A stretch of 64,000 bases of DNA from CAYTGR01 sp964437445 (GTDB lineage: Bacteria > Chloroflexota > Anaerolineae > B4-G1 > SLSP01): assembly GCA_964437445.1 (NCBI GenBank), contig CAYTGR010000008.1, positions 45,453-109,452 of the forward strand, in the 5' to 3' direction. Shown in pieces: positions 17,381-24,051 of this stretch. Each line of letters starts with the position of its first letter. Position 1 is the first letter of the stretch. The position numbers and the translations under genes were made by a program. The notes beneath the pieces are model-generated. The model was not told where the DNA came from. It was given only the letters and a program-made list of their open reading frames with translations, and did no database searches.

Positions 17381-19203
17381 AGTTTTCCTTCAAAATATCT
17401 CTGATACAAATCACACCGGCAAGCGCAGCAGTCGCCACTGCCTTTTACTAACCCGGCGCGCAGCAGGCGGAAGAACAATTTCTCGTCCGTACAATGCCCG
17501 GAGTGGATAATTTCTTTCAGCGCTTTCCTCAAGTCAGGTTCGTCGCGCAGCCGCCAATAATAATGTCGCAGGTGATCCCCAAAAGGACCGTGGTCGGCCA
17601 CTGCAACTTGAATGAGATCGGCCCATGATTTTTTCTCGGTCACCAGCGTATAAAGCGCCTGGCGTGTGAGGTAAGGATGACCACCGAGTAAACTACTTAA
17701 TTGAGGGAAATCCTTTTCCTGCACGGGTGAGCCGTGTCGTTGATTCAAATCGCGCACCTGAGATGCGTCAAAATCCTCCAAGTAGAGTCGAAGCCCCACA
17801 TTGAAAGGGGATTGTTTGACATCGGCGATGAGGAGATAGGGTTCGGTGGAAATAACCATTACGATGTTGAGCTTGTTCCATTGATCATCAAGGGCGCGAT
17901 TGTTGTGCCAGGAGCGGAGCAGGCCGAAGAAACTGTCGTGCCAATCGGTCTGCAATAGTCGGTCTGCCTCGTCAATGGCCAGAATAATGCGATGGCCGCA
18001 TTCCGAGAAGATATAGTCCTCCATCAAGTAGGTTAGTTTATCCTGGGGACCGAGAGAACCTTCCCACAGTTTGCGCAACTGCGCTGTATCGAGCCCTAGC
18101 TTGCGGATAGCAAACTCGGCCAGGTAATACAGAAAAACATCGGGCGATTCCAGATGGCCCTGGTCAACCCGCTGCGTATCGAGATGCACAATCTGGATAT
18201 CGCTCTGGCGGGCGTGTTGCATCCCCCGTACCAGGAGTGAACTCTTACCAGTCTGGCGAGCGGCACGGATTGTGGTTGTGGTCCCAGCTTTCACAATCTC
18301 ACGTTTCAAGCGAGCGTCCTCAGCACGCTCAATGTAGAACCTGTCGTGAAGCTTGACTGCTCCGCCTGGAGCCTCCAATTCTTCTAAGAGGCGCGGGTCG
18401 CATTCCGGCAACGGCCGGTGTACAGGAATATCGGTAGCGACAATACGTCCATCGGAGGTAAAAACTTCACCGATTAGCGGTTGCAACCGGATTGGTTCGC
18501 GATCAGGCAGGCGGCCCTCAATCGCAGACAGAACGTCCTGGGCTACACGTTCAGTATCCGCGTCAGTCTGCCAAACGACGTACTGGAGGGGGTTCAGGAA
18601 AGCGTCAATAGAATAAGGCAAAAGGCCCTCATAGGCGATACGGACCGGCAGGATGTGGGGATGTCCCTGCAATCTACGGTACTCATAAGCGCGTCTGATC
18701 TCGGCGTGCACCATCTCGCTGTCGGCTGATTCTTTGGATAACAGCACGACCAGAAAATCGCTGGCTTTGATTCGCCGGTCTATCTCATCCAGCCAGGCCG
18801 CGCCGGTACGCAGGGTGTTGTCAATGAAAACATCGTGGCCTTGGTTAGTCAAAAAATCGGCTAAGTGGCGGGCCAATCTTTGGTCCGGAGCAACATTCCG
18901 CCGATAGCAGATGAAGAGATGAGCCGGTTCTGACGTCAAAGAACCGCGCAGATTAGCTCCCAACTCAGCAACTTCTTTGCGCTTGTCCTCCAGCTCAACT
19001 TGCTGGAGCCGGGCCGCCAGGTCAGGCAACCGCTCGCGGCGCTCCAGCCACTCAATCAACGAGATCGCCTTGCCAGAGAGCGTCTCGCCGGCCAGCTCTT
19101 GATAGGGCACGCTTAATTCAAAACAGAGACGGCGCAGCTCGCTCAGGTTGTAGCGTTTGGTCAGCCGGTCCAACATCTCTTCCCGCGTAAACGTCGACTT
19201 CAT
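17377..19203 (-). CDS. EAD - TIR - AAA_35 ATPase
   Basis: 608 aa with RBS GGGAGA before the ATG. Residues 1-66 resemble the effector-associated (death-like) domains of bacterial conflict proteins (ELRRLCFEL, ETLSGKAISLIEWLERR). LEDKRKEV follows at 71-78. A TIR domain spans about 94-235 (HLFICYRR, VFIDNTLRTGAAW, DFLVVLLSKESADSE); a Glu near 163 sits where TIR NADases keep their catalytic Glu. A second NTPase follows, P-loop ARQTGKSS (315-322), Walker B IILAIDEADR, and GGHPYLTRQALY. TIR proteins of this sort act by cleaving NAD or by making signal nucleotides; which applies here cannot be seen. It is 4 bp overlapped with the AAA_35-FGE gene. Confidence 0.85.
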   Translation of the reverse strand: MKSTFTREEMLDRLTKRYNLSELRRLCFELSVPYQELAGETLSGKAISLIEWLERRERLPDLAARLQQVELEDKRKEVAELGANLRGSLTSEPAHLFICYRRNVAPDQRLARHLADFLTNQGHDVFIDNTLRTGAAWLDEIDRRIKASDFLVVLLSKESADSEMVHAEIRRAYEYRRLQGHPHILPVRIAYEGLLPYSIDAFLNPLQYVVWQTDADTERVAQDVLSAIEGRLPDREPIRLQPLIGEVFTSDGRIVATDIPVHRPLPECDPRLLEELEAPGGAVKLHDRFYIERAEDARLKREIVKAGTTTTIRAARQTGKSSLLVRGMQHARQSDIQIVHLDTQRVDQGHLESPDVFLYYLAEFAIRKLGLDTAQLRKLWEGSLGPQDKLTYLMEDYIFSECGHRIILAIDEADRLLQTDWHDSFFGLLRSWHNNRALDDQWNKLNIVMVISTEPYLLIADVKQSPFNVGLRLYLEDFDASQVRDLNQRHGSPVQEKDFPQLSSLLGGHPYLTRQALYTLVTEKKSWADLIQVAVADHGPFGDHLRHYYWRLRDEPDLRKALKEIIHSGHCTDEKLFFRLLRAGLVKGSGDCCACRCDLYQRYFEGKL

Positions 19204-19251
19204 TGCAGTTCTCCCTGAAAATAGCCTGATAGTCGCGCAATCAGATAGTTG

Positions 19252-19409
19252 TTAACTATTCGGGTCGGCCGTCCAGTAGGGGTGTAACACCTTCAGCGCG
19301 ACCGGCGATCCAGGATCGTATCTCGGGCCCGGTAAACCACGGCGAAGCCGCCGCAGCCCAATTCCTCCAGGAGTTCGTAGCGTCCGAGCTGATGTGGTGG
19401 TTCAGACAT
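19252..19409 (-). pseudogene. Second decayed serine/threonine kinase 5' end
   Basis: Begins behind GGAGGTGG with ATG and reads GRYELLEELGCGGFAVVYRA, a kinase glycine loop. The frame is lost right after LDRR; the next frame gives VALKVLHPYWTADPN and then a stop. Only the N-lobe start remains. The RBS and start are well preserved, so a short peptide may still be translated ahead of the TIR operon. Confidence 0.75.
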
Positions 19410-19457
19410 AAGCCACCTCCTCAGGCTAGTGACGAAACAAGCGCCCGGCCGGGTGGG

Positions 19458-19485
19458 TTGCGCCGGCGGGCTGAGGTGCTATACT
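19458..19485 (+). promoter_or_regulatory. Sigma70-type promoter for a short plus-strand transcript
   Basis: TTGCGC, 16-bp spacer, TATACT preceded by TGC. It points away from every neighbouring gene and reaches a terminator within about 60 bp. Confidence 0.5.
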
Positions 19486-19491
19486 CTCCTC

Positions 19492-19557
19492 TGCCACGGC
19501 GCCGTAACCGCCTGGCGGGGCCCTCGCTCCTCCCGGAGCGGGGGCCGTTTTGCTTTG
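19492..19557 (+). ncRNA. Candidate small RNA, about 65 nt
   Basis: Bounded by the promoter at 19458-19485 and the intrinsic terminator at 19519-19557. It contains no ORF. It lies opposite the presumed 5' untranslated region of the minus-strand kinase-remnant/TIR operon, so it could act in antisense. Purely sequence-based prediction. Confidence 0.4.
19519..19557 (+). terminator. Intrinsic terminator, plus strand
   Basis: A 12-bp stem (19519-19530 with 19535-19546, one G-T pair), TCCC loop, then GTTTTGCTTT. Not efficient in the opposite direction because no T-run follows there. Confidence 0.7.
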
Positions 19558-19574
19558 CAGGGTGAGACATACAT

Positions 19575-19602
19575 AGTATAGGATAATTTTTCCGGCAAGC
19601 AA
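19575..19602 (-). promoter_or_regulatory. Promoter of the kinase-remnant/TIR/AAA_35 operon
   Basis: On the minus strand: TTGCTT, 16-bp spacer, TATACT. The predicted start near 19568 gives a leader of about 160 nt to the kinase-remnant ATG, and this leader includes the complement of the candidate small RNA. Confidence 0.5.
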
Positions 19603-19629
19603 CTGTGCTCAACGCCGGTTGTCAAGGAC

Positions 19630-19864
19630 TCACCGGACATAATGCGATTTGTTTTCTATCCGCCCAGGGTGGCGCGTGCAGGTGAGCCATTGCGCCGCGT
19701 CGGCCTCCCGGGACGCCAAACTGGTAATGCCATAGACTACTTCGCCAGTGGTCTGGCCGTGGCCGACTACCTGGCGTTCCAACCGCCAGCCTTTCGGCCA
19801 TCGCCTTGGGGCTCCGCCGGTCACCCAACAGGGCGACGCAGGCTAAGGCGAACAGGGCAGCTAA
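19630..19864 (-). pseudogene. ISAs1-type transposase remnant
   Basis: One frame gives LAALFALACVALLGDRRSPK-type N-terminal sequence; a shifted frame gives TTGEVVYGITSLASREADA and GRIENKSHYVR, which match the N-terminal and C-terminal conserved parts of ISAs1/H-repeat transposases. The middle is deleted, a frameshift joins the pieces, and a stop replaces the expected DVTF continuation. No terminal repeats were found. Confidence 0.6.
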
Positions 19865-20131
19865 GGGCTAACGTTGGCCACGGGCTTGCCGGACAGCCGG
19901 AATTTGTTGTCAGCGCGGCTACCACGCGGGCACGGCGGTAACTTTGAGCGTTAACGGTTGGACGGGTTGGCTGGGTATCGGGAGCCTCCCGAGTATGCAA
20001 TGGGCCTGGAGTTTACCGCAGTTCCGAGAATGAGACAGCCCTGCCCCTCCTCGGTGAGGGGCAGGGTCGCTTGGCGGTGATGAAACTGGAGTTGCGCCGG
20101 CTGGCAATTGGCGCTCCCGATGCGGCGCGAG
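19865..20131. other. Spacer between the IS remnant and the beta-helix gene
   Basis: No gene visible. It carries the terminator candidate at 20039-20066. Confidence 0.5.
20039..20066 (-). terminator. Stem-loop after the beta-helix gene
   Basis: An 11-bp perfect stem (20039-20049 with 20056-20066) and 6-nt loop, 66 bp beyond the stop of the minus-strand gene. Poor U-tract, so a weak or assisted terminator. Confidence 0.45.
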
Positions 20132-23023
20132 TTATGGCCGATAGTTCCTGAGAACGACTGGCACGCCGAGATGGTACATTGCGATGGTGAAGGTGACGAG
20201 GGTGGGGGCGCTCTGGTTGCCCGCCGGGTCGGTGATGGTGNNNNNNNNNNNNNNNNNNNNNNNNNNNNNNNNNNNNNNNNNNNNNNNNNNNNNNNNNNNN
20301 NNNNNNNNNNNNNNNNNNNNNNNNNNNNNNNNNNNNNNNNCGGTGGGCGCAGCGGGCGCGAGGGTGTCCACGGTGAAGGTGACGAGGGTGGGGGCGCTCT
20401 GGTTGCCCGCCGGGTCGGTGATGGTGACGGCGCAGGTGGTGGGGCCTTCCGGCAGGTTCGTGGCGGGCGTGCAGGACCAACTGCCGTTGGGGGCAACGGT
20501 GGCCGTGCAGAGGAGGTTGCTGCCGTCGTCGTAGACCTTCGCGGTGCCGCCGGGTTCACCCGTGCCGGTGAACGTGGGGGTGGGGTCGGCGGTGAGCGTG
20601 CCGCTGACGGGCGCGGTGACGGTGGGCGCAGCGGGCGCGAGGGTGTCCACGGTGAAGGTGACGAGGGTGGGGGCACTCTGGTTGCCCGCGCCATTTCCCG
20701 CGACGACGGCCACAGTCTGCCGGCCTGCGGATAGGGCGCTGGTGGCGGTGCAGGACCAGTTCCCGCTCCCCTCGGCGGTAGTCACACAGAGCACGGGGCC
20801 GCTGGGCTGGAGGGTGACCGTGAGGGTGTTGCCCGCTTCCGCGGTGCCGGTGAAGGTGGGGGTGGGATCGTTGATCGTGGTGCCGCTGAGCGGCGCGGTG
20901 ACGAGGGGGGCCGCCAGCGTGGAGGAGGTATTGGTGAGCAGGTAGGAGATGGCGCTTCCCCAGTTGCCCCGCGTGGTGGCGGTGACGGTGTAGGCACCCA
21001 CGGTGTGGTTGGCAGTGACGGCCTGCGAGGCCGCAACGCCGCTGAGGGTGGCAGTGTAGACGGGGGGGTGGGTGCTGGCGCCGCTGCCGGGGGCGGTGAA
21101 GAGCACTTGCCCGCCATGGACCGGCTCAGTGAAGGCGCTGGTGACGGTGAGCGCCAGAGGTACAGCAAAAGCTGTGTTGATCAGGGCGCTTTGCGGCGAT
21201 CCGCTGCTGTAGGTCAGGCTAAAGCCGCGCGACTCAAACGCGCCGATGTCGCAGCCCGCCCCTTGCGGGCGCGCCACGTCGCGCTGGTCGGTGGCCGGGC
21301 AGGCGGTGGCGTCCCCCGCGTCAAGCGCGCGTGAACCCGGCAGGAGGGGCAAGGTTAGGGTGCCCCCGCCATAATTGCCCGGCGCGCCCAGGTAGGGGTC
21401 GTAGCCGATGAGGTTGCCGTCTGCGCCGTCCGTCAGCTCGCAGGCGTTGGCCGCGTCTTGGATCAGATTGTGGTGGGAGTCGGCGTTCAGGGAGCCAAGG
21501 CAATCGCCGCCGGCAAGGCTGTGAGCGATGAGCACGTTTTGCAGCGTGGGGCTGCTGGTGTAGTTGAACAGCCCACCGCCTTCGGCCGCCGAGTTGGCGC
21601 TGAAAGTGACGTTCGTCAGCCGCGGGCTGCTGCTGGAGTTGTACATCCCGCCCCCGATAGAGGCCGCCGAGTTGCCGCTGAAGGTGACGTTCGTCAGCGT
21701 GGGGCTGCTGGTGTCGTTGAACAGCCCGCCGCCGGAGCCGTAGGTGGTCGTGTTGCTGCTGAAGGTAACATTCATCAGCGTGGGGCTGCTGGTATGGTTG
21801 GCCATTCCGCCGCCGTTGGTGGCCGAGTTGCCGCTGAAGGTAACGTGCGTCAGCGTGGGGTTGCCGTTGGAGTTGTCCAGCCCGCCGCCGTCGTAGGCCG
21901 CCGAGTTGCCACTGAAGGTGACGTGCGTCAACGTGGGGCTGCTGGTGTCGTTGTGCATCCCCCCACCGTAGGTAGCCGTGTTGCTGATGAAGATGACGTG
22001 CGTCAGGGTGGGGCTGCTGCTGGCGTTGTACATCCCGCCGCCGCCGGGGCCGGCCGCCGAGTTGCCGCTGAAGGCCACGTTCGTCAGCTGGGGGCTGCTG
22101 TAGTACTCGTTGTACATCCCCCCGCCGCCGCTGCCGCCGGCCGAGTTGCCGGTGAAGGTCACGTCTGTCAGCGCGGGACTGCTGTAGCTGTAGTTGGCTA
22201 TCCCGCCGCCGTAGGTAGCCGTGTTGCTGATGAAGCTGACGTGCGTCAGCGTGGGGCTGCAGCTGTTCCAGTTGTAGATCCCGCCGCCGGCGGAAGCCGT
22301 GTTGCTGATGAAGGCGACATTCGTCAGCAGGGGGTTGCTACTGAAGCGGTTGTAGAGCCCGCCGCCGGTGGAAGCCGTGTTGCTGATAAAGGTCACGTTT
22401 GTCAGCGTGGGGCTGCTGCGGAAGCGGTTATAGAGCCCGCCGCCGTAGGTAGCCGTGTTGCTGATAAAGGTCACGTTTGCCAGCGTGGGGCTGCTGTAAT
22501 TGTCGTTGAACATCCCGCCACCGCTGTTGTCGGGATCGCTCCCATCGGCATACCCGCCGGTGACGACAAAGCCATCCAGGGTGGCGCCGGTGGCGCCTTT
22601 CACCACATGGTAGGAGTTATCCGTGAGGACGCCGGTCATGCCCAGGTCACCGCTGAGGAGGGTGACGTGGGCGGCCGGGTCGCGCTGGCTGCGCAAGGTC
22701 TCCGTGATTCCGCCGAAGCCGCCGTAGACGGCCACGTCAGTTTTGAGCTGGAAGGTGGCGGCGCGGTTGGTGTCGGTGGTGGGCGTGTGCGTGCCGGCCG
22801 CCACCCAGATCTCGTCCCCGCTGGTGGCCGCCGTGAGCGCGGCTGGCAGTGAGCAGGCGTTCGTCCAGGTGCTGCAATCACCGGTGCCGCCCGGCTTGAC
22901 GTGGAGGGGGGCCGCGGCCCGGGCCGGGGAAAGGTCCCCCCGGTTCACTGCGCAGAGCAGGACGGCCGCCCAGGCCAGTCCGAGGCATCCGGCGAGCAAC
23001 GACCCCCAACGTTTCTCGGTCAT
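20132..23023 (-). CDS. Secreted parallel beta-helix protein with Ig-like repeats (contains assembly gap)
   Basis: About 963 aa as assembled, including 100 N. ATG chosen behind GGAGGA and in front of a clear signal peptide (about 1-35). Residues about 40-560 are a right-handed beta-helix built from some 15 units of the SSPTLTNVTFSGNSA...GGGMYN type, as in polymorphic-membrane-protein and choice-of-anchor families. Then come one Ig-like domain and several bacterial Ig-like units (DTLAPAAPTVTAPVSG, GNQSAPTLVTFTVD) that are near-identical in DNA; the gap lies inside this array, so the true number of units is unknown. The C-terminus is GVPVVLRNYRP. Expected at the cell surface; ligand unknown. Confidence 0.85.
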   Translation of the reverse strand: MTEKRWGSLLAGCLGLAWAAVLLCAVNRGDLSPARAAAPLHVKPGGTGDCSTWTNACSLPAALTAATSGDEIWVAAGTHTPTTDTNRAATFQLKTDVAVYGGFGGITETLRSQRDPAAHVTLLSGDLGMTGVLTDNSYHVVKGATGATLDGFVVTGGYADGSDPDNSGGGMFNDNYSSPTLANVTFISNTATYGGGLYNRFRSSPTLTNVTFISNTASTGGGLYNRFSSNPLLTNVAFISNTASAGGGIYNWNSCSPTLTHVSFISNTATYGGGIANYSYSSPALTDVTFTGNSAGGSGGGGMYNEYYSSPQLTNVAFSGNSAAGPGGGGMYNASSSPTLTHVIFISNTATYGGGMHNDTSSPTLTHVTFSGNSAAYDGGGLDNSNGNPTLTHVTFSGNSATNGGGMANHTSSPTLMNVTFSSNTTTYGSGGGLFNDTSSPTLTNVTFSGNSAASIGGGMYNSSSSPRLTNVTFSANSAAEGGGLFNYTSSPTLQNVLIAHSLAGGDCLGSLNADSHHNLIQDAANACELTDGADGNLIGYDPYLGAPGNYGGGTLTLPLLPGSRALDAGDATACPATDQRDVARPQGAGCDIGAFESRGFSLTYSSGSPQSALINTAFAVPLALTVTSAFTEPVHGGQVLFTAPGSGASTHPPVYTATLSGVAASQAVTANHTVGAYTVTATTRGNWGSAISYLLTNTSSTLAAPLVTAPLSGTTINDPTPTFTGTAEAGNTLTVTLQPSGPVLCVTTAEGSGNWSCTATSALSAGRQTVAVVAGNGAGNQSAPTLVTFTVDTLAPAAPTVTAPVSGTLTADPTPTFTGTGEPGGTAKVYDDGSNLLCTATVAPNGSWSCTPATNLPEGPTTCAVTITDPAGNQSAPTLVTFTVDTLAPAAPTXXXXXXXXXXXXXXXXXXXXXXXXXXXXXXXXXXTITDPAGNQSAPTLVTFTIAMYHLGVPVVLRNYRP
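20241..20340. other. Assembly gap (100 N) inside Ig-like repeats
   Basis: Exactly 100 N, a conventional scaffold gap. The sequence ending at 20240 recurs in the repeat right of the gap, so the break was caused by near-identical tandem Ig-like units. Confidence 0.9.
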
Positions 23024-23345
23024 GTTATCCTCCTTCATAAAAAATAAGGCTTGAGCGCCGGGACGCAGAGGCTGGGAAGAGCGAACTGCCATAGATGATG
23101 ACCGGGCGTTTTTTTCAGTGCGCTGGCATATCCTTAGTATACAACCCAATTCGTCACCCGGACCACGAGCAGGGTCTTATCATTCTCCCCCTAGGACAGA
23201 GCCTGGATGCTTTGAGCCGCTCCCTGACGGCCTCAAGGCCCGGGATAAAAAGCCCGGCTAAAAAAGCCCCTGGAGCGGCCCCATATCCCATCCTCATAGC
23301 CCGCCCCTGAGCAAGATCAAGCCCGGCGACCGGGCCACCCGGCCC
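23024..23345. other. Divergent intergenic region, left part
   Basis: About 320 bp with no gene. A minus-strand TATACT (complement at 23136-23141) could be the -10 of the beta-helix gene, but no good -35 lies at the right distance. A short CCGGG/CCCGG stem sits near 23240. Confidence 0.4.
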
Positions 23346-23374
23346 TTGACAAAAAGCGACCTTTCTAATATAAT
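23346..23374 (+). promoter_or_regulatory. Consensus sigma70-type promoter of the Tad/type VII cluster
   Basis: TTGACA, 17-bp spacer, TATAAT: both boxes are perfect consensus. Two further TATAAT hexamers follow at 23398-23403 and 23409-23414, and the 10-mer TATAATCTCA occurs at 23369 and 23409. The first transcript would start near 23381. Confidence 0.75.
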
Positions 23375-23380
23375 CTCAAC

Positions 23381-23600
23381 AGTCAAGTTGATCTGGGTAT
23401 AATTTCCGTATAATCTCATAACGCGGGGGAAATTCACGCCGCCCCCAGCCGCCTCGGCCAGCCGAGCGCGCCAAAGAGCGGACCCGCCTGCAGCGGGACA
23501 TAAAAGCCTGCGGAGTTTCGCCGCCGCAGCGCCAGCCGTAGTGATGGAGACCAAAGGGGGAGAACCGGTACTAACCGGTTCTCCCCCTTTTTTGTTTTTT
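23381..23600 (+). ncRNA. Structured leader RNA ending in a terminator (attenuator or riboswitch candidate)
   Basis: About 220 nt between the promoter and the first ORF. Successive stems: GGGGG/CCCCC (23425-23429 with 23442-23446), CTCGG/CCGAG (23453-23457 with 23462-23466), CCCGC/GCGGG (23483-23487 with 23493-23497), CTGCGG/CCGCAG (23508-23513 with 23524-23529), then the terminator. GGGGGAA at 23425-23431 could instead pair with the CTCCCCC arm of the terminator, which would give an antiterminated state. No known riboswitch class is recognised. It may also be a free-standing small RNA. Confidence 0.5.
23553..23600 (+). terminator. Strong intrinsic terminator in front of the cluster
   Basis: A 16-bp perfect stem (23553-23568 with 23575-23590), 6-nt loop, followed by TTTGTTTTTT. 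It ends 20 bp before the first start codon, and no promoter lies between them. Confidence 0.85.
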
Positions 23601-23619
23601 CCGATCAGGAGCCAACGCC

Positions 23620-24051
23620 ATGTTAGGACCCGAACGCCCGTCTGTCGATGCCCGGCTGATTATCATCGCCGTGGTTCATCTCATCGCGCTCCTGGTACTG
23701 CCCCAGGGCTACCGCTGGCTGCTGGCCACCGCCTGCCCGGCCGCGGCGCTCCTGGCCTGGGCCAAGCCCGACGACCGGCCCGTGACGACCAACTATTCCT
23801 TGGGCCTCATCGGGGTCGCTTCGGTGCTCTGTCTCGGCTACCGGCTCCTGCTCCTCCTCGCCGCCGACACCCCCGACCCGGCCGGTGCTACCCTCTACGG
23901 TTCCGCGCTCTGGGCCCTGGGGCTGGCCGGCGCCACCTACCTGGGCTACCTGATCTACGTCCTCCGCTTCCTCTTCTGGGAGCGGTCCGGGCCGCTCTTC
24001 GGCGGCCGCGCGCGGAGCACCGATGTCCTGGCTGCCCTCAAACGCCAATAG
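23620..24051 (+). CDS. Multi-pass membrane protein, first gene of the cluster
   Basis: 143 aa with GGAG before the ATG. About four hydrophobic segments (12-30, 33-48, 60-85, 95-120) and a basic C-terminus. No family recognised. It overlaps the HerA-like ATPase gene by 29 bp, so it may be that ATPase's membrane partner, as small inner-membrane proteins often are for conjugation-type ATPases; this is inference. Confidence 0.65.
   Translation: MLGPERPSVDARLIIIAVVHLIALLVLPQGYRWLLATACPAAALLAWAKPDDRPVTTNYSLGLIGVASVLCLGYRLLLLLAADTPDPAGATLYGSALWALGLAGATYLGYLIYVLRFLFWERSGPLFGGRARSTDVLAALKRQ

Noticed and set aside
19622..19941. Plus-strand ORF 19642-19941
   Set aside because: The same DNA encodes recognisable transposase pieces on the minus strand.
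21458..22852. 464-aa plus-strand frame opposite the beta-helix repeats
   Set aside because: Mirror of the repetitive minus-strand gene (VVHPAA...GGRVAAEGNV repeats); the minus frame has signal peptide and family pattern.
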